The translations under genes and the position numbers were made by a program. Below are positions 33,602 to 42,386 of a DNA stretch of 64,000 nt, one piece after another. The notes beneath the pieces were generated by a model that did no database searches, was not told where the DNA came from, and saw nothing but the letters and a program-made list of their open reading frames with translations. This DNA comes from Exiguobacterium sp. s122 (lineage in GTDB: Bacteria; Bacillota; Bacilli; Exiguobacteriales; Exiguobacteriaceae), in the NCBI RefSeq assembly GCF_018618475.1, contig NZ_JACSMD010000001.1:62001-126000 (forward strand), given 5' to 3'. Position 1 is the stretch's first letter. Every line of letters starts with the position of its first letter.

Positions 33602-35944
33602 ATGCGTTTATTTGAACAAGACAACGTCTATACGAAACAAATGAAACCGAATGCGGACGATCGAGCCATCGTTCAAGGGAGTTGTTATCGCTTTACTGTA
33701 CTCACGAGCCAATTGATTCGGATGGAATACGCCGAAGACGGTATCTTTGAAGACCGTCCGACACAAGTCGTTTGGAATCGCGCGTTCGATGTCCCTGATT
33801 TTCGGGTCGTAGAAAATGAGCATGAGTTGCAAATCATCACCGAGCATGTGCACTTATATTATGTAAAAGGCCCGTTTGCGCCGAACACGCTCTACGTGGA
33901 CGTGAAAGGGAACTTTAGTACGTATTACAGTCGTTATATGTTCCACGGCACGGAACGTACGTTAAAAGGGACGGCCCGGACACTTGACCATGTGGACGGA
34001 GCGGTCGAGCTTGAAGAAGGGATTGCCTCGAAACAAGGCTACGCCGTGATTGACGACTCGACATCCTTTATCATGACCGAAGATCGGTTCGTGGAACCTC
34101 GTCGAAAAGGGATTCATGATTTATATTACTTCGGGTATGGCCATGAATATCGACAAGCACTGCGCGATTTTTATCAATTGACGGGCCCGACGCCACTTCT
34201 GCCGCGCAAAGCGTTAGGCAACTGGTGGAGCCGTTACTGGCGATACGATGAAACGGAATATAAGAGCCTGATGCATCGATTCAAGACCGAAGACATCCCG
34301 TTCTCTGTCAGCGTCATTGATATGGATTGGCACGTGACAGACATTCCGGAAGAATACGGAAGCGGCTGGACGGGCTATTCATGGAATAAAAACTTGTTCC
34401 CGGATCCGAAAGGCTTCTTGAGTTGGTTGAAAGAAGAAGGATTCCTCGTGACGTTGAACCTACACCCTGCCGACGGTGTCCGTGCGTTTGAAGATCAATA
34501 CGCGGCGATGGCTGAAGCGATGGGAATCGATCCTGAGACCGGGGACCGCATCCCGTTCGACTTTTCGGATAAGCGTTTCATCCAATCCTATTTTGAGCAG
34601 ATGCATCATCCTCATGAAGCGGATGGCGTCGACTTTTGGTGGATTGACTGGCAACAGGGATCGACGTCGAAGATGGAAGGGCTCGATCCGCTTTGGATGC
34701 TGAACCATTATCACGCGGTCGACATCGCGCGTGACGGTAATCGCCCGCTCATCTTTTCTCGTTATGCAGGCCCGGGGAGTCACCGCTATCCGGTCGGATT
34801 TTCAGGCGACACGCTCATCTCGTGGGCCTCACTGGCGTTTCAACCGTACTTCACGGCGACGGCGTCGAATATCGGCTACGGCTGGTGGAGCCATGATATC
34901 GGTGGGCATTACCGCGGCGTGAAAGACGATGAACTCGCGGCACGGTGGGTCGCTTTCGGTGTGTTCAGTCCGATTACGCGACTCCATTCCACATTTAGCA
35001 TCTTCAATGGAAAAGAACCATGGCGGTTTGGCATGGAAGCCGAACAGGCGATGAAACAATTCCTTCGACTCCGGCATCAACTCGTGCCTTATTTGTATAC
35101 GATGAATTGGCGCAATCATATGGACGCGACACCGCTCATTTTGCCGATGTATTATGACCATCCAGAAGATGAGATGGCGTACGAAGCGCCGAATCAGTAT
35201 TATTTCGGCAGTGAGCTGGTGGTGGCCCCGATTGTCGTCAAACGAAATGACCGGCTCCACGTCGCACCGGCGAACGTTTGGTTACCGGAAGGCGACTGGT
35301 TCGATTTCTTCACCGGACATCATTATGTCGGTGGAAAATCTGTACGTGCCTTCCGCCGACTCGATGAACAAGCTGTGTTCGCGAAAGCCGGGGCGATTGT
35401 CCCGATGGCAGCGCATCACCCTGGCAGCAACGACACGGACAATCCGTCTGAACTGGAAGTCGTCGTCTTTCCCGGCGCCTCGAATACGTTCACACTGTTT
35501 GAAGATAACGGGACGGACCGCTCCTATGAGACGGGGGCCTATGCGGAGACGACGTTCACCCTCGATTGGGAAACGAGACGCTTACACATCCGCGTGAGTG
35601 GGGACACGACCGTTTTACCAGAAGAACGGAATATCACCTTGCTTGTACGCGGCGTGAAAGCGGAAGGTGAATATGAGCGGGCGACCCAAACACTTCGCAT
35701 CGAACTCGGTCCGATTGAGGAAGAGTTGACCGTTGAGCTCCCGGTCGAACTGACGACGAATGACAATCGTCTCGACCGCCTCTACCAATTCCTTGACCGA
35801 GCGGAGATCGCGTACGATTTGAAAGACCGACTCTATCGGTCGGCCGCGGCGAAAACCCGGCTTGAAGCGTGGCTGTTTGACTTACATGCGCTCGAATTGG
35901 ATCGCGACTTACAAGATGCCATCATGGAACTGATGCTCGACTGA
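33602..35944 (+). CDS. Glycoside hydrolase family 31 alpha-glucosidase
   Basis: 780 residues: an N-terminal beta-sandwich (about 1-190), a TIM barrel starting at LPRKALGNWWSRYWRYDETEY near 200, and C-terminal beta domains followed by a helical tail of about 65 residues rich in RLYQF and DLKDRLY. The catalytic strand reads GVDFWWIDWQQGS near 345, with the aspartate as likely nucleophile. GH31 enzymes release glucose or related sugars from alpha-linked substrates. There is no signal peptide, so it is cytoplasmic. Its place between arcC and arcR is unusual. Confidence 0.88.
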   Translation: MRLFEQDNVYTKQMKPNADDRAIVQGSCYRFTVLTSQLIRMEYAEDGIFEDRPTQVVWNRAFDVPDFRVVENEHELQIITEHVHLYYVKGPFAPNTLYVDVKGNFSTYYSRYMFHGTERTLKGTARTLDHVDGAVELEEGIASKQGYAVIDDSTSFIMTEDRFVEPRRKGIHDLYYFGYGHEYRQALRDFYQLTGPTPLLPRKALGNWWSRYWRYDETEYKSLMHRFKTEDIPFSVSVIDMDWHVTDIPEEYGSGWTGYSWNKNLFPDPKGFLSWLKEEGFLVTLNLHPADGVRAFEDQYAAMAEAMGIDPETGDRIPFDFSDKRFIQSYFEQMHHPHEADGVDFWWIDWQQGSTSKMEGLDPLWMLNHYHAVDIARDGNRPLIFSRYAGPGSHRYPVGFSGDTLISWASLAFQPYFTATASNIGYGWWSHDIGGHYRGVKDDELAARWVAFGVFSPITRLHSTFSIFNGKEPWRFGMEAEQAMKQFLRLRHQLVPYLYTMNWRNHMDATPLILPMYYDHPEDEMAYEAPNQYYFGSELVVAPIVVKRNDRLHVAPANVWLPEGDWFDFFTGHHYVGGKSVRAFRRLDEQAVFAKAGAIVPMAAHHPGSNDTDNPSELEVVVFPGASNTFTLFEDNGTDRSYETGAYAETTFTLDWETRRLHIRVSGDTTVLPEERNITLLVRGVKAEGEYERATQTLRIELGPIEEELTVELPVELTTNDNRLDRLYQFLDRAEIAYDLKDRLYRSAAAKTRLEAWLFDLHALELDRDLQDAIMELMLD

Positions 35945-35946
35945 CG

Positions 35947-35968
35947 AGAGGGGGAAACCCCTCTTTTT
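35947..35968 (+). terminator. Terminator of the GH31 gene
   Basis: AGAGGGG-GAAA-CCCCTCT then TTTT. Confidence 0.85.
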
Positions 35969-35991
35969 CTTGTCAGAAAACTGTCGGATTT

Positions 35992-36005
35992 TGAAAGCGT
36001 TTACA
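35992..36005 (+). promoter_or_regulatory. cre site in the arcR promoter
   Basis: TGAAAGCGTTTACA matches the cre consensus TGWAANCGNTNWCA at every position. A TATACT at 36019-36024 lies just downstream, so CcpA bound here should repress arcR when sugar is plentiful. Confidence 0.7.
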
Positions 36006-36064
36006 CAAAAATGAGCGCTATACTTAAAGAGAAAACGAGCATTTGTGAAAGAGAGGAATGCGAC

Positions 36065-36754
36065 ATGAGATCGAGATGGACAGTAGAGGATTTGCGGCAA
36101 ATCGATGTGTTCGAGAAATGTGCCAGCCGAGAATTGGATGCATTATTGCCCCATGTGTACCACCGAGCGTATCGAAAAGGGCAGGTGCTGTTCATGGAAG
36201 GGGACCCACGAGAACGCGTCTATTTTTTAATGGACGGCTACGTCAAGCTCGAACGGTTGAATGAGGCGGCCACTTCCCAATACACCGATTATTTGAAGCC
36301 GAAGCAGCTATTCCCGTATAGCGGAATGTTTTCGACGACATCGTATCGTCACTCCGCGGAGGCGCTCACTGATATCACGGTCATTTATATGCCGGCAGAC
36401 CGATTCGAACAACTCGTCTCGAGAAATGCGACGATGCTGTTACATATCATCGGACAGATGAATCGGATTCTCGACCTACACGAACGACGGCTGCAAGAAA
36501 TCACCACATCCAGTGCGACCGATCGGGTGCTCCATACGATTCATTATTTGATGGAAGACTTAGGGGAGCGCGAGGCCGACAGCATCCGCATCCGTTGCCC
36601 GTTCACGACGATCGAACTATCACGCTTATCGGGAACGTCACGGGAGACAGTCTCGAGTATTTTGTCCCGGCTACGAAAAGAAGACATCCTGCAAGTTGAC
36701 GCCCGTCAACTCGTGACGGAGCATCCGGAATATTTTGAACAAGCGACACCGTGA
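36065..36754 (+). CDS. arcR: Crp/Fnr-family regulator of the arc genes
   Basis: 229 residues: cyclic-nucleotide-binding-like domain (about 15-130, with GQVLFMEGDPRERVYFLMDGYVKL) and a C-terminal winged helix with TTIELSRLSGTSRETVSSIL near 180-200. No cysteine cluster for an iron-sulfur centre is visible. Clustering with arcABDC and the Crp/Fnr dyad upstream of arcA indicate ArcR. The ATG at 36065 has GAGAGGAATGCGAC upstream. Confidence 0.87.
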   Translation: MRSRWTVEDLRQIDVFEKCASRELDALLPHVYHRAYRKGQVLFMEGDPRERVYFLMDGYVKLERLNEAATSQYTDYLKPKQLFPYSGMFSTTSYRHSAEALTDITVIYMPADRFEQLVSRNATMLLHIIGQMNRILDLHERRLQEITTSSATDRVLHTIHYLMEDLGEREADSIRIRCPFTTIELSRLSGTSRETVSSILSRLRKEDILQVDARQLVTEHPEYFEQATP

Positions 36755-36779
36755 CACCGCGCGTTGGCACGGTGTTTTT
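36746..36779 (+). terminator. Terminator of arcR
   Basis: ACACCGTG / CACGGTGT arms with a 14-nt loop then TTTTT; the arcR stop codon is in the stem. Confidence 0.75.
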
Positions 36780-36825
36780 GCATGCTCTTGCAAGCGAAGC
36801 GTTCGCTATGAAACGATGCATGCGA

Positions 36826-36848
36826 TATAATTAGTGAGAATCATCACA
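36826..36848 (+). promoter_or_regulatory. cydDC promoter with Rex/Fnr-like operator
   Basis: TATAAT at 36826-36831 is followed at once by AGTGA-GAATCA-TCACA (36833-36848), with flanks TT and AA. With flanks it is close to the Rex consensus TTGTGAA-N4-TTCACAA, and its position over the transcription start fits repression. A Crp/Fnr protein is the alternative. Confidence 0.55.
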
Positions 36849-36887
36849 AAGAAATGATGTTATGACTTGCTAGAAAGGATGAACGCA

Positions 36888-38603
36888 GTGAAACGACTGC
36901 AAGCCCTCGCGTTAGCTGAAAAACGACACATCATCGGCCTCGTCATCTCGGCCGTCATGATCGGATTGTCGATTTTGGCCCAAGCGTATTTAATCGTCGA
37001 CGTCGTCGACCGTGTTTTCTTACAAAATCAATCATTCGAAAGCGTCCTTCCGGCGCTCGGCTGGCTCGTCCTCGCGCTCCTGATGCGGGCGATGTTCGGT
37101 TACGTCTCGGGACGGATCGGTGCGAGTCTGTCGGAGAAGGCGAAACGCTCGCTTCGTCGACAGTTGCTCGACCGCTATACGTCGAATCCGGTGGAGACGT
37201 CACTCTCGGGACAATCCGGCAAGAAAGTAAGCGTGTATATGGACGCTGTCGACGAGGTCGACGCCTACTTTAGCCAATATTGGCCTCAAGTCATTCAGAC
37301 GTCGATTATTCCGCTCCTCATTCTCATCGTCGTCTTCAGTCAACATTGGATTTCAGGGGTCATCATGATGGTGACGGCGCCGTTCATCCCGATTTTCTTC
37401 ATCATTATCGGGATTGCGACGCAAAAGAAATCCGAACAGCAGATGGAGAAGATGAATCAGTTCTCTGGTAAGTTTTTAGACGTCTTGCAAGGCCTGACAA
37501 CGCTCAAGCTATATGGACGGACGGAGCGGGAAGCGCAAGCGATTGAGAAGAGCAGTCTCGACTTCCGAGACGCCACGATGGTCGTCTTAAAGACAGCGTT
37601 CTTGTCAGGCCTGATGCTCGAGTTTATCTCGATGCTCAGTACCGGGGTCGTCGCCCTCGAAGTGGCGCTCCAAATGGTCGTCTGGCAGAACTTGACGTTC
37701 TTTGCCGGCTTCCTCATCCTCGTCCTAGCTCCTGAATATTACTTGGCCATCAAAGACCTCGGTGGCGCGTTCCACACCGGCCGCGGCAGTATGGGGGCGG
37801 CCGACCGAATCTTTGAAGCACTCGACGCTCCGGATGATCGCATTACGTGGGGCGAGCGTGAACTGACGCGTCGCACCCCAGAGCTTCGACTCGAAGAGGT
37901 GTCGTTCCAATACAAGGGCGGCCGCTTCACGCTACAACCGCTCAGCGCTACCATTCCGTCGCGGTCTCACATCGCGTTGGTCGGGGCGAGTGGGTCAGGG
38001 AAGACGACGGTGTTGAATCTACTCTCCGGGCTCGTCAATCCCGATACAGGTCGCGTCCTCGTCGACGGGGAATCGCTCCATTCGTATACTGACACGTCGT
38101 GGTATGGGACGGTCGGTTATATCTCGCAGACACCTTACTTGTTCGCAGGGACGCTCGCCGACAATATCGCACTCGGAGAGACCGCTGACGAAGCGGCGAT
38201 TATGCGCGCGGCCGAAGCGGCCGGACTCGTCGACGTGATTCGTCATCTGCCAAACGGGCTTTACACCGAACTAGGCGAAGGCGGATACGGCTTATCTGGC
38301 GGCGAGCGGCAACGGCTCGCACTCGCCCGTGCCTTTCTGAAGCGTCCAGGCATCATCCTGTTTGATGAACCGACGACCGGTCTTGACTTGATGACCGAGC
38401 AAATCGTGCGCCGCTCCATCGAAGAATTGTCGCGTGACGCGACGCTCGTCACGGTCGCCCACCGTTTGCATACGATTAAACAGGCGGATTCAATTTGGTT
38501 TATGGACAACGGGGCGCTCGTTGCGAGCGGGACACATGAACAGATGTTACACGTCCCAGCCTACGCCGACTTGTTCACGTTACAGAAAGGAGTGAGCGGA
38601 TGA
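36888..38603 (+). CDS. cydD: CydD subunit of the thiol-reductant ABC exporter
   Basis: 571 residues from the GTG at 36888; AGAAAGG is 9 nt before it, whereas an ATG at 36879 touches the site. Six membrane helices (about 15-300) are fused to an ATPase domain with GASGSGKTT, LSGGERQRLALARAF and IILFDEPTTGLD. CydDC exports cysteine/glutathione-type thiols and is required to assemble cytochrome bd. Start of cydC overlaps by 4 nt. No cydAB here. Confidence 0.93.
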   Translation: MKRLQALALAEKRHIIGLVISAVMIGLSILAQAYLIVDVVDRVFLQNQSFESVLPALGWLVLALLMRAMFGYVSGRIGASLSEKAKRSLRRQLLDRYTSNPVETSLSGQSGKKVSVYMDAVDEVDAYFSQYWPQVIQTSIIPLLILIVVFSQHWISGVIMMVTAPFIPIFFIIIGIATQKKSEQQMEKMNQFSGKFLDVLQGLTTLKLYGRTEREAQAIEKSSLDFRDATMVVLKTAFLSGLMLEFISMLSTGVVALEVALQMVVWQNLTFFAGFLILVLAPEYYLAIKDLGGAFHTGRGSMGAADRIFEALDAPDDRITWGERELTRRTPELRLEEVSFQYKGGRFTLQPLSATIPSRSHIALVGASGSGKTTVLNLLSGLVNPDTGRVLVDGESLHSYTDTSWYGTVGYISQTPYLFAGTLADNIALGETADEAAIMRAAEAAGLVDVIRHLPNGLYTELGEGGYGLSGGERQRLALARAFLKRPGIILFDEPTTGLDLMTEQIVRRSIEELSRDATLVTVAHRLHTIKQADSIWFMDNGALVASGTHEQMLHVPAYADLFTLQKGVSG

Positions 38604-40315
38604 GTTCACTTTGGACAATCACAAAATGGATGATGCGAGAGAAGAAGGATATCATCCTCTCGATCTTCTTTGGGTATGCGGCGGGACTTGCCGCCGTCGC
38701 TTTGTTCGCAGCGAGCGGCTATCTCGTCTCACGGGCCGGCCTCGTGCCGCCGCTCTATGCGCTCATGATTCCCGTCGTCTTAATCAAGTTGTTCGGTGTC
38801 ATCCGGGCAAGCGCGCGGTATCAAGAACGTCTCGCCTCGCACCGGGCGACGTTCACGATCTTAAGTGAACTCCGTGTCCGGTTTTATCGACAACTCGAGC
38901 CGCTCGTCCCGAACATCTTCGCGAAGTATCGAAGCGGTGACTTGCTCGCCCGTGTCGTCGGAGACGTAGAGAGTTTACAGAACTACTTTTTACGCGTCTT
39001 CTATCCGCCGATTATTTTAGTGCTCGTCTTCTTGAGCACCATCTTTTTCGTCACCTACTTCTCGATTTTCGTCAGTCTCTGGATTTTGTTCGGCGTCTTT
39101 GTGACCGGTTTTCTCATTCCGGCCTATTTCGCACGCGTCCGGGCTCGGCACGACCGTAAACTACGGTCACTTCGTGGCGACTTATCAAGTGGGATGACGG
39201 AGATGATGTACGGGTATCGTGACCTGTTGCTCCATCAACATCTCGGAAAGACGAAACAAGACTTGATGGAACGAAGCGACCGCTACGTGGCGGCTGAGCG
39301 CGAAGATGTGACGAGTCAGTTCTTCAATTCGTCGCTCGTCGTCGGTGCGTCGTTACTCGTCTCGTGGGGCGTGCTTGCGATTGGGGCCTACTTGGTCGTA
39401 GGCGGAGAGCTCGACGGTTTGTTTCTCGCCATGCTCATTATGATGTCGCTCACGGCGTTCGAGAACGCGACGCCGATGGCGGTCTTCCCGGGCCACTTTG
39501 CCGACAGCAAACAGGCGGCCGATCGCTTGTTTGAAGTCGTGGCGCCAAGTGAAGCGATGGAACAAGCCGAAGCGGAAAGACGCGCCATCACGCTCCTCGG
39601 AGCACCGGAGGTTTCTGTCCGTCACGTGAACTACCGATACCCTGACACGTTCCGGGACGTCCTCGTCGACGTCGATGCGGTCTTCCCGAGCGGGTCGAAG
39701 ACCGCCATCGTCGGGCCGAGCGGCTCTGGGAAATCGACGCTTGTTCAAGCGCTCCTCGCTTTTATCCGCCCCGATGAAGGCGACATCTTCATTGACGAGA
39801 CGCGACTCGACGACGTCACACAGGCATCAATTTGGGAACATGCGAGCGTCGTCCTTCAAGAGAATCACTTTTTCTTTGGGACGGTGCGAAACAATTTGGC
39901 GCTCGCTGGTGACCATACGGACGAGGCGATGGCGGCCGCGCTCAAAAGCGTCCGGCTCGACTTTTCGCTCGATGAACCGGTGCTTGAGAAAGGCGCCAAC
40001 TTGTCGGGTGGGGAACGCCAACGACTCGCGATTGCCCGGGCACTACTCAAAAACGGTTCGCTCTGGCTACTTGACGAAGCGACGTCAGCGCTCGATGCAC
40101 GGACCGAGACGGACGTATACGCCGAGATGTTTAAAACAGCTCAGGCGGCGACGCTCGTCATGGTCAGTCACCGACTGAACGGTCTTGAGGCGTTCGATCA
40201 AATTATCGTCATGGAAGCCGGACGTGTCATCGAGATGGGTTCTTACGATGAGTTGATGCAGGCGCGTGGCACGTTCTATGCGTTAAAGCAAATTGAACAA
40301 GATGTGTTCGCTTAA
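38600..40315 (+). CDS. cydC: CydC subunit of the thiol-reductant ABC exporter
   Basis: 571 residues, the second half-transporter: membrane domain (about 15-310) with LASHRATFTILSELRVRFYR, then an ATPase domain with GPSGSGKSTLVQ, LSGGERQRLAIARALL and WLLDEATSALD. Forms a heterodimer with CydD. Translation is coupled through the ATGA overlap. Confidence 0.93.
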   Translation: MSSLWTITKWMMREKKDIILSIFFGYAAGLAAVALFAASGYLVSRAGLVPPLYALMIPVVLIKLFGVIRASARYQERLASHRATFTILSELRVRFYRQLEPLVPNIFAKYRSGDLLARVVGDVESLQNYFLRVFYPPIILVLVFLSTIFFVTYFSIFVSLWILFGVFVTGFLIPAYFARVRARHDRKLRSLRGDLSSGMTEMMYGYRDLLLHQHLGKTKQDLMERSDRYVAAEREDVTSQFFNSSLVVGASLLVSWGVLAIGAYLVVGGELDGLFLAMLIMMSLTAFENATPMAVFPGHFADSKQAADRLFEVVAPSEAMEQAEAERRAITLLGAPEVSVRHVNYRYPDTFRDVLVDVDAVFPSGSKTAIVGPSGSGKSTLVQALLAFIRPDEGDIFIDETRLDDVTQASIWEHASVVLQENHFFFGTVRNNLALAGDHTDEAMAAALKSVRLDFSLDEPVLEKGANLSGGERQRLAIARALLKNGSLWLLDEATSALDARTETDVYAEMFKTAQAATLVMVSHRLNGLEAFDQIIVMEAGRVIEMGSYDELMQARGTFYALKQIEQDVFA

Positions 40316-40318
40316 ACG

Positions 40319-40353
40319 AAAAACGAGCGGCTCCGTCGGAGAGCCGCTCGTTT
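40319..40353. terminator. Bidirectional terminator of cydC and of the opposite-strand sRNA
   Basis: AACGAGCGGCTC / GAGCCGCTCGTT with a 7-nt loop. TTTTT follows on both the plus strand (cydC) and minus strand (sRNA). Confidence 0.88.
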
Positions 40354-40478
40354 TTCTATGGCAAATCTGGGTGCAACAAATGGGGGTTGTCGCATTGCTT
40401 TCAAAAAGAGTGTCGTGGAGGGGAATCCACGTGACGCCTGCGTTTGGGGAACGAGCGCGTCAAGCTTTTAGGAGCTAC
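40319..40478 (-). ncRNA. Candidate Fur-regulated C-rich small RNA
   Basis: An independent transcription unit of about 160 nt on the minus strand, antisense to nothing coding. From its predicted start near 40478 it folds into three successive hairpins that each present a C-rich loop: TGACGC/GCGTCA with inner CGTT-CCCCA-AACG (40432-40462); CGTGGA-TTCCCC-TCCACG (40414-40431); GCGACAA-CCCCCAT-TTGTTGC (40373-40393). An intrinsic terminator ends it. No open frame with a ribosome binding site is present. C-rich loops suit pairing with G-rich ribosome binding sites, as in FsrA or RsaE-type RNAs. With a Fur box in the promoter, an iron-sparing role is the likely reading. Confidence 0.65.
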
Positions 40479-40484
40479 ACGTTG

Positions 40485-40514
40485 AGTATAAATGATAACG
40501 ATTCTCATTGTCAA
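40485..40514 (-). promoter_or_regulatory. Sigma-A promoter with Fur box in the spacer
   Basis: On the minus strand, TTGACA (40514-40509), 18 nt, TATACT (40490-40485). The spacer holds TGATAACGATTCTCA (40493-40507), 12 of 14 matches to the 7-1-7 Fur box TGATAATNATTATCA, and the match continues into a second overlapping half site. Fur-iron would exclude RNA polymerase. Confidence 0.75.
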
Positions 40515-40529
40515 TTAAAATTCAAAAGA

Positions 40530-40557
40530 AAAACTGCAACCGTACGTTGGTTGCAGT
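40530..40557 (-). terminator. Terminator of the 174-residue membrane protein gene
   Basis: ACTGCAACC / GGTTGCAGT with a 7-nt loop followed by TTTTTCTTTT on the minus strand, just before the Fur-box promoter. Confidence 0.8.
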
Positions 40558-40565
40558 GAAAGAAA

Positions 40566-41090
40566 TCAGTTTGACGGGACGCCTTTACTGAGCGTGAACC
40601 GAAGCAAACTAAAGAGATAGCGAATATAGAACAACGCGAACGCGTAAAAGATGGCGATGATCGGCGAAACGATGTCCACGCCCGGAATATTCATAAGAAA
40701 CTCGAAGATGAGAATCGAGAGTAAGAAAATATAGAGGCCCGCATCAAGATAGAGCGGCATCAAAGTTCCGCGTTGATGCCAAAACGTGCGCACGAGTGGA
40801 GCCACAATCATGCCGATGATGCGTTCGGCGAACCCGATGCTCAAAACGGCGATCATAAAAGAGGCAATCGTATCGAAGCCGACGAGACGCGGGAAGGCAA
40901 ACATCGAAATGAGTAAGAGTGGTCCGATGAAAATCATCATGGAGATGGATGTACGTAAAAAGATGAATAAGTTCCGCTTCAACGTATCGACTCCCCCAAA
41001 GAGTGATTGACGGAACGACTTACCGCGTTGATAGTCGAGGACAAAAGATCCCACGAACATCAAACCAAATAGTGATAACAAGACTGTCAT
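40566..41090 (-). CDS. Membrane protein of unknown function
   Basis: 174 residues with four or five hydrophobic segments (about 3-20, 45-65, 75-95, 115-135, 140-165) and a conserved-looking basic loop RGKSFRQSLFGGVDTLKRN near 22-40. No known family recognised. Monocistronic, upstream region of 143 nt without a gene. Confidence 0.65.
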   Translation of the reverse strand: MTVLLSLFGLMFVGSFVLDYQRGKSFRQSLFGGVDTLKRNLFIFLRTSISMMIFIGPLLLISMFAFPRLVGFDTIASFMIAVLSIGFAERIIGMIVAPLVRTFWHQRGTLMPLYLDAGLYIFLLSILIFEFLMNIPGVDIVSPIIAIFYAFALFYIRYLFSLLRFTLSKGVPSN

Positions 41091-41233
41091 GAAATATGTT
41101 TCCCCTTTTTCTAGTCAAATCGATAATTACTAGGCATACGAACCAAAGTCTAGCCTAGTGTACCGATTCAACTAGGGAAAGTAAAGCAGGAAAACTGACA
41201 AACGTGTTACACCTTTACGAATGTTTTTCGGCT

Positions 41234-42304
41234 TTATGACGCCAATATGAAGCGATTACGTCCCGATTCTTTTGCGTGGTATAACGCTTCATCGGCGTGT
41301 TTTAACACACTGTCGACTTCGATATCGTTCGAATGACAGGCGCCGAGCGAAACCGTGATGTGAAGCGTGCCGGCACTCGTCTCAAACGGGAACGTTGAGA
41401 CTTTTTCTCGTATAGATTCGGCAAGACGTGAGACATCATCTTTTTGAGCGTTTGGCATGATGATTAAAAATTCTTCCCCGCCAAACCGCCCGACGAGGTG
41501 GTCTTCGCGGCTTTCGTCGACAAGAAGCATGCCGAGTTCACGTAGCACGTCGTCCCCGACGTCGTGGCCATATGTATCATTCACACGTTTAAAGTGGTCG
41601 ATGTCGACAAGGATGAGTGCGTATTCTTCTGCCTCGACGGTCAGATTGGCCATCGCCTCGTTTAAACGACGACGATTCGCGATTCCGGTCAAAGCGTCCG
41701 TGCGGGCGAGCTGTTGTTGATGTTGTACATTCTCAAAATGACGACGCAGTTCATGTAATAGACGGTAAGAGGCGGCGGCACCGAGATAGGTCATCACAAT
41801 ATAGACGAGCAAAATCGGATAAAATAGCTCGAGCGGTAACGCGTAGAACAAGGCGGAACCGAAAACAATTACGCTAATGGTCATGAAGATAAGCAATGTG
41901 GTACGTGTATTGTCGAGCTTTAATCGTAACAAGCTCGTCGGTACGACGAGGGCAATCATCGTAATGATGGCTAGGTAGAAACCGACATACTCTCCGTTTG
42001 TAATCATGAAGAATCGACCAATCAGAAACAACACGGCAGCGACGACTCCGCTCACCCAGCCCCCAAATAAAACAGCAAGTGTGATAGGAATGGTCCGTAA
42101 GTCAATGAGAATGCCTTCAAGATGAAGGGCGTTTGCCAATAAAATCAACGCGATCACACCGCTCTGAATCCCGAGAAGCACGCGAGCTTTGAACGGCGAC
42201 TTTGGAGTGAGACGCGGCCGGTTCCGAAAAGGCAGAAACGAGATCGTGAACAGTGTAAACAAGATGCATAAATCGATAAAGAAGGAGTTGATGATAGTGA
42301 GCAT
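41234..42304 (-). CDS. Diguanylate cyclase with 5TM sensor domain
   Basis: 356 residues: an N-terminal membrane module of five or six helices of the 5TM-5TMR_LYT type (GILIDLRTIPITLAVLFGG and GYWV-like segments, about 35-175), a short coiled linker, and a GGDEF domain from TDALTGIANRRRLNEA. The active site GRFGGEEF is intact. The RxxD inhibition site reads REDH, so feedback binding may be lost. The ATG at 42304 is 8-9 nt after GGGGGGA; a GTG at 42310 is too close. Confidence 0.87.
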   Translation of the reverse strand: MLTIINSFFIDLCILFTLFTISFLPFRNRPRLTPKSPFKARVLLGIQSGVIALILLANALHLEGILIDLRTIPITLAVLFGGWVSGVVAAVLFLIGRFFMITNGEYVGFYLAIITMIALVVPTSLLRLKLDNTRTTLLIFMTISVIVFGSALFYALPLELFYPILLVYIVMTYLGAAASYRLLHELRRHFENVQHQQQLARTDALTGIANRRRLNEAMANLTVEAEEYALILVDIDHFKRVNDTYGHDVGDDVLRELGMLLVDESREDHLVGRFGGEEFLIIMPNAQKDDVSRLAESIREKVSTFPFETSAGTLHITVSLGACHSNDIEVDSVLKHADEALYHAKESGRNRFILAS

Positions 42305-42386
42305 GGACACAGTCCCCCCGCGTGAAAATGGAAATAATTAGTTTTAGTGTAGCACAATGATTAGCGAATGAATGGTTTCAATCGGC

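Noticed and set aside
40316-40565. Fur box as operator of cydDC or of the 174-residue membrane protein
   Set aside because: Both flanking genes end here, so the site is downstream of both. It only makes sense with the minus-strand promoter it overlaps.
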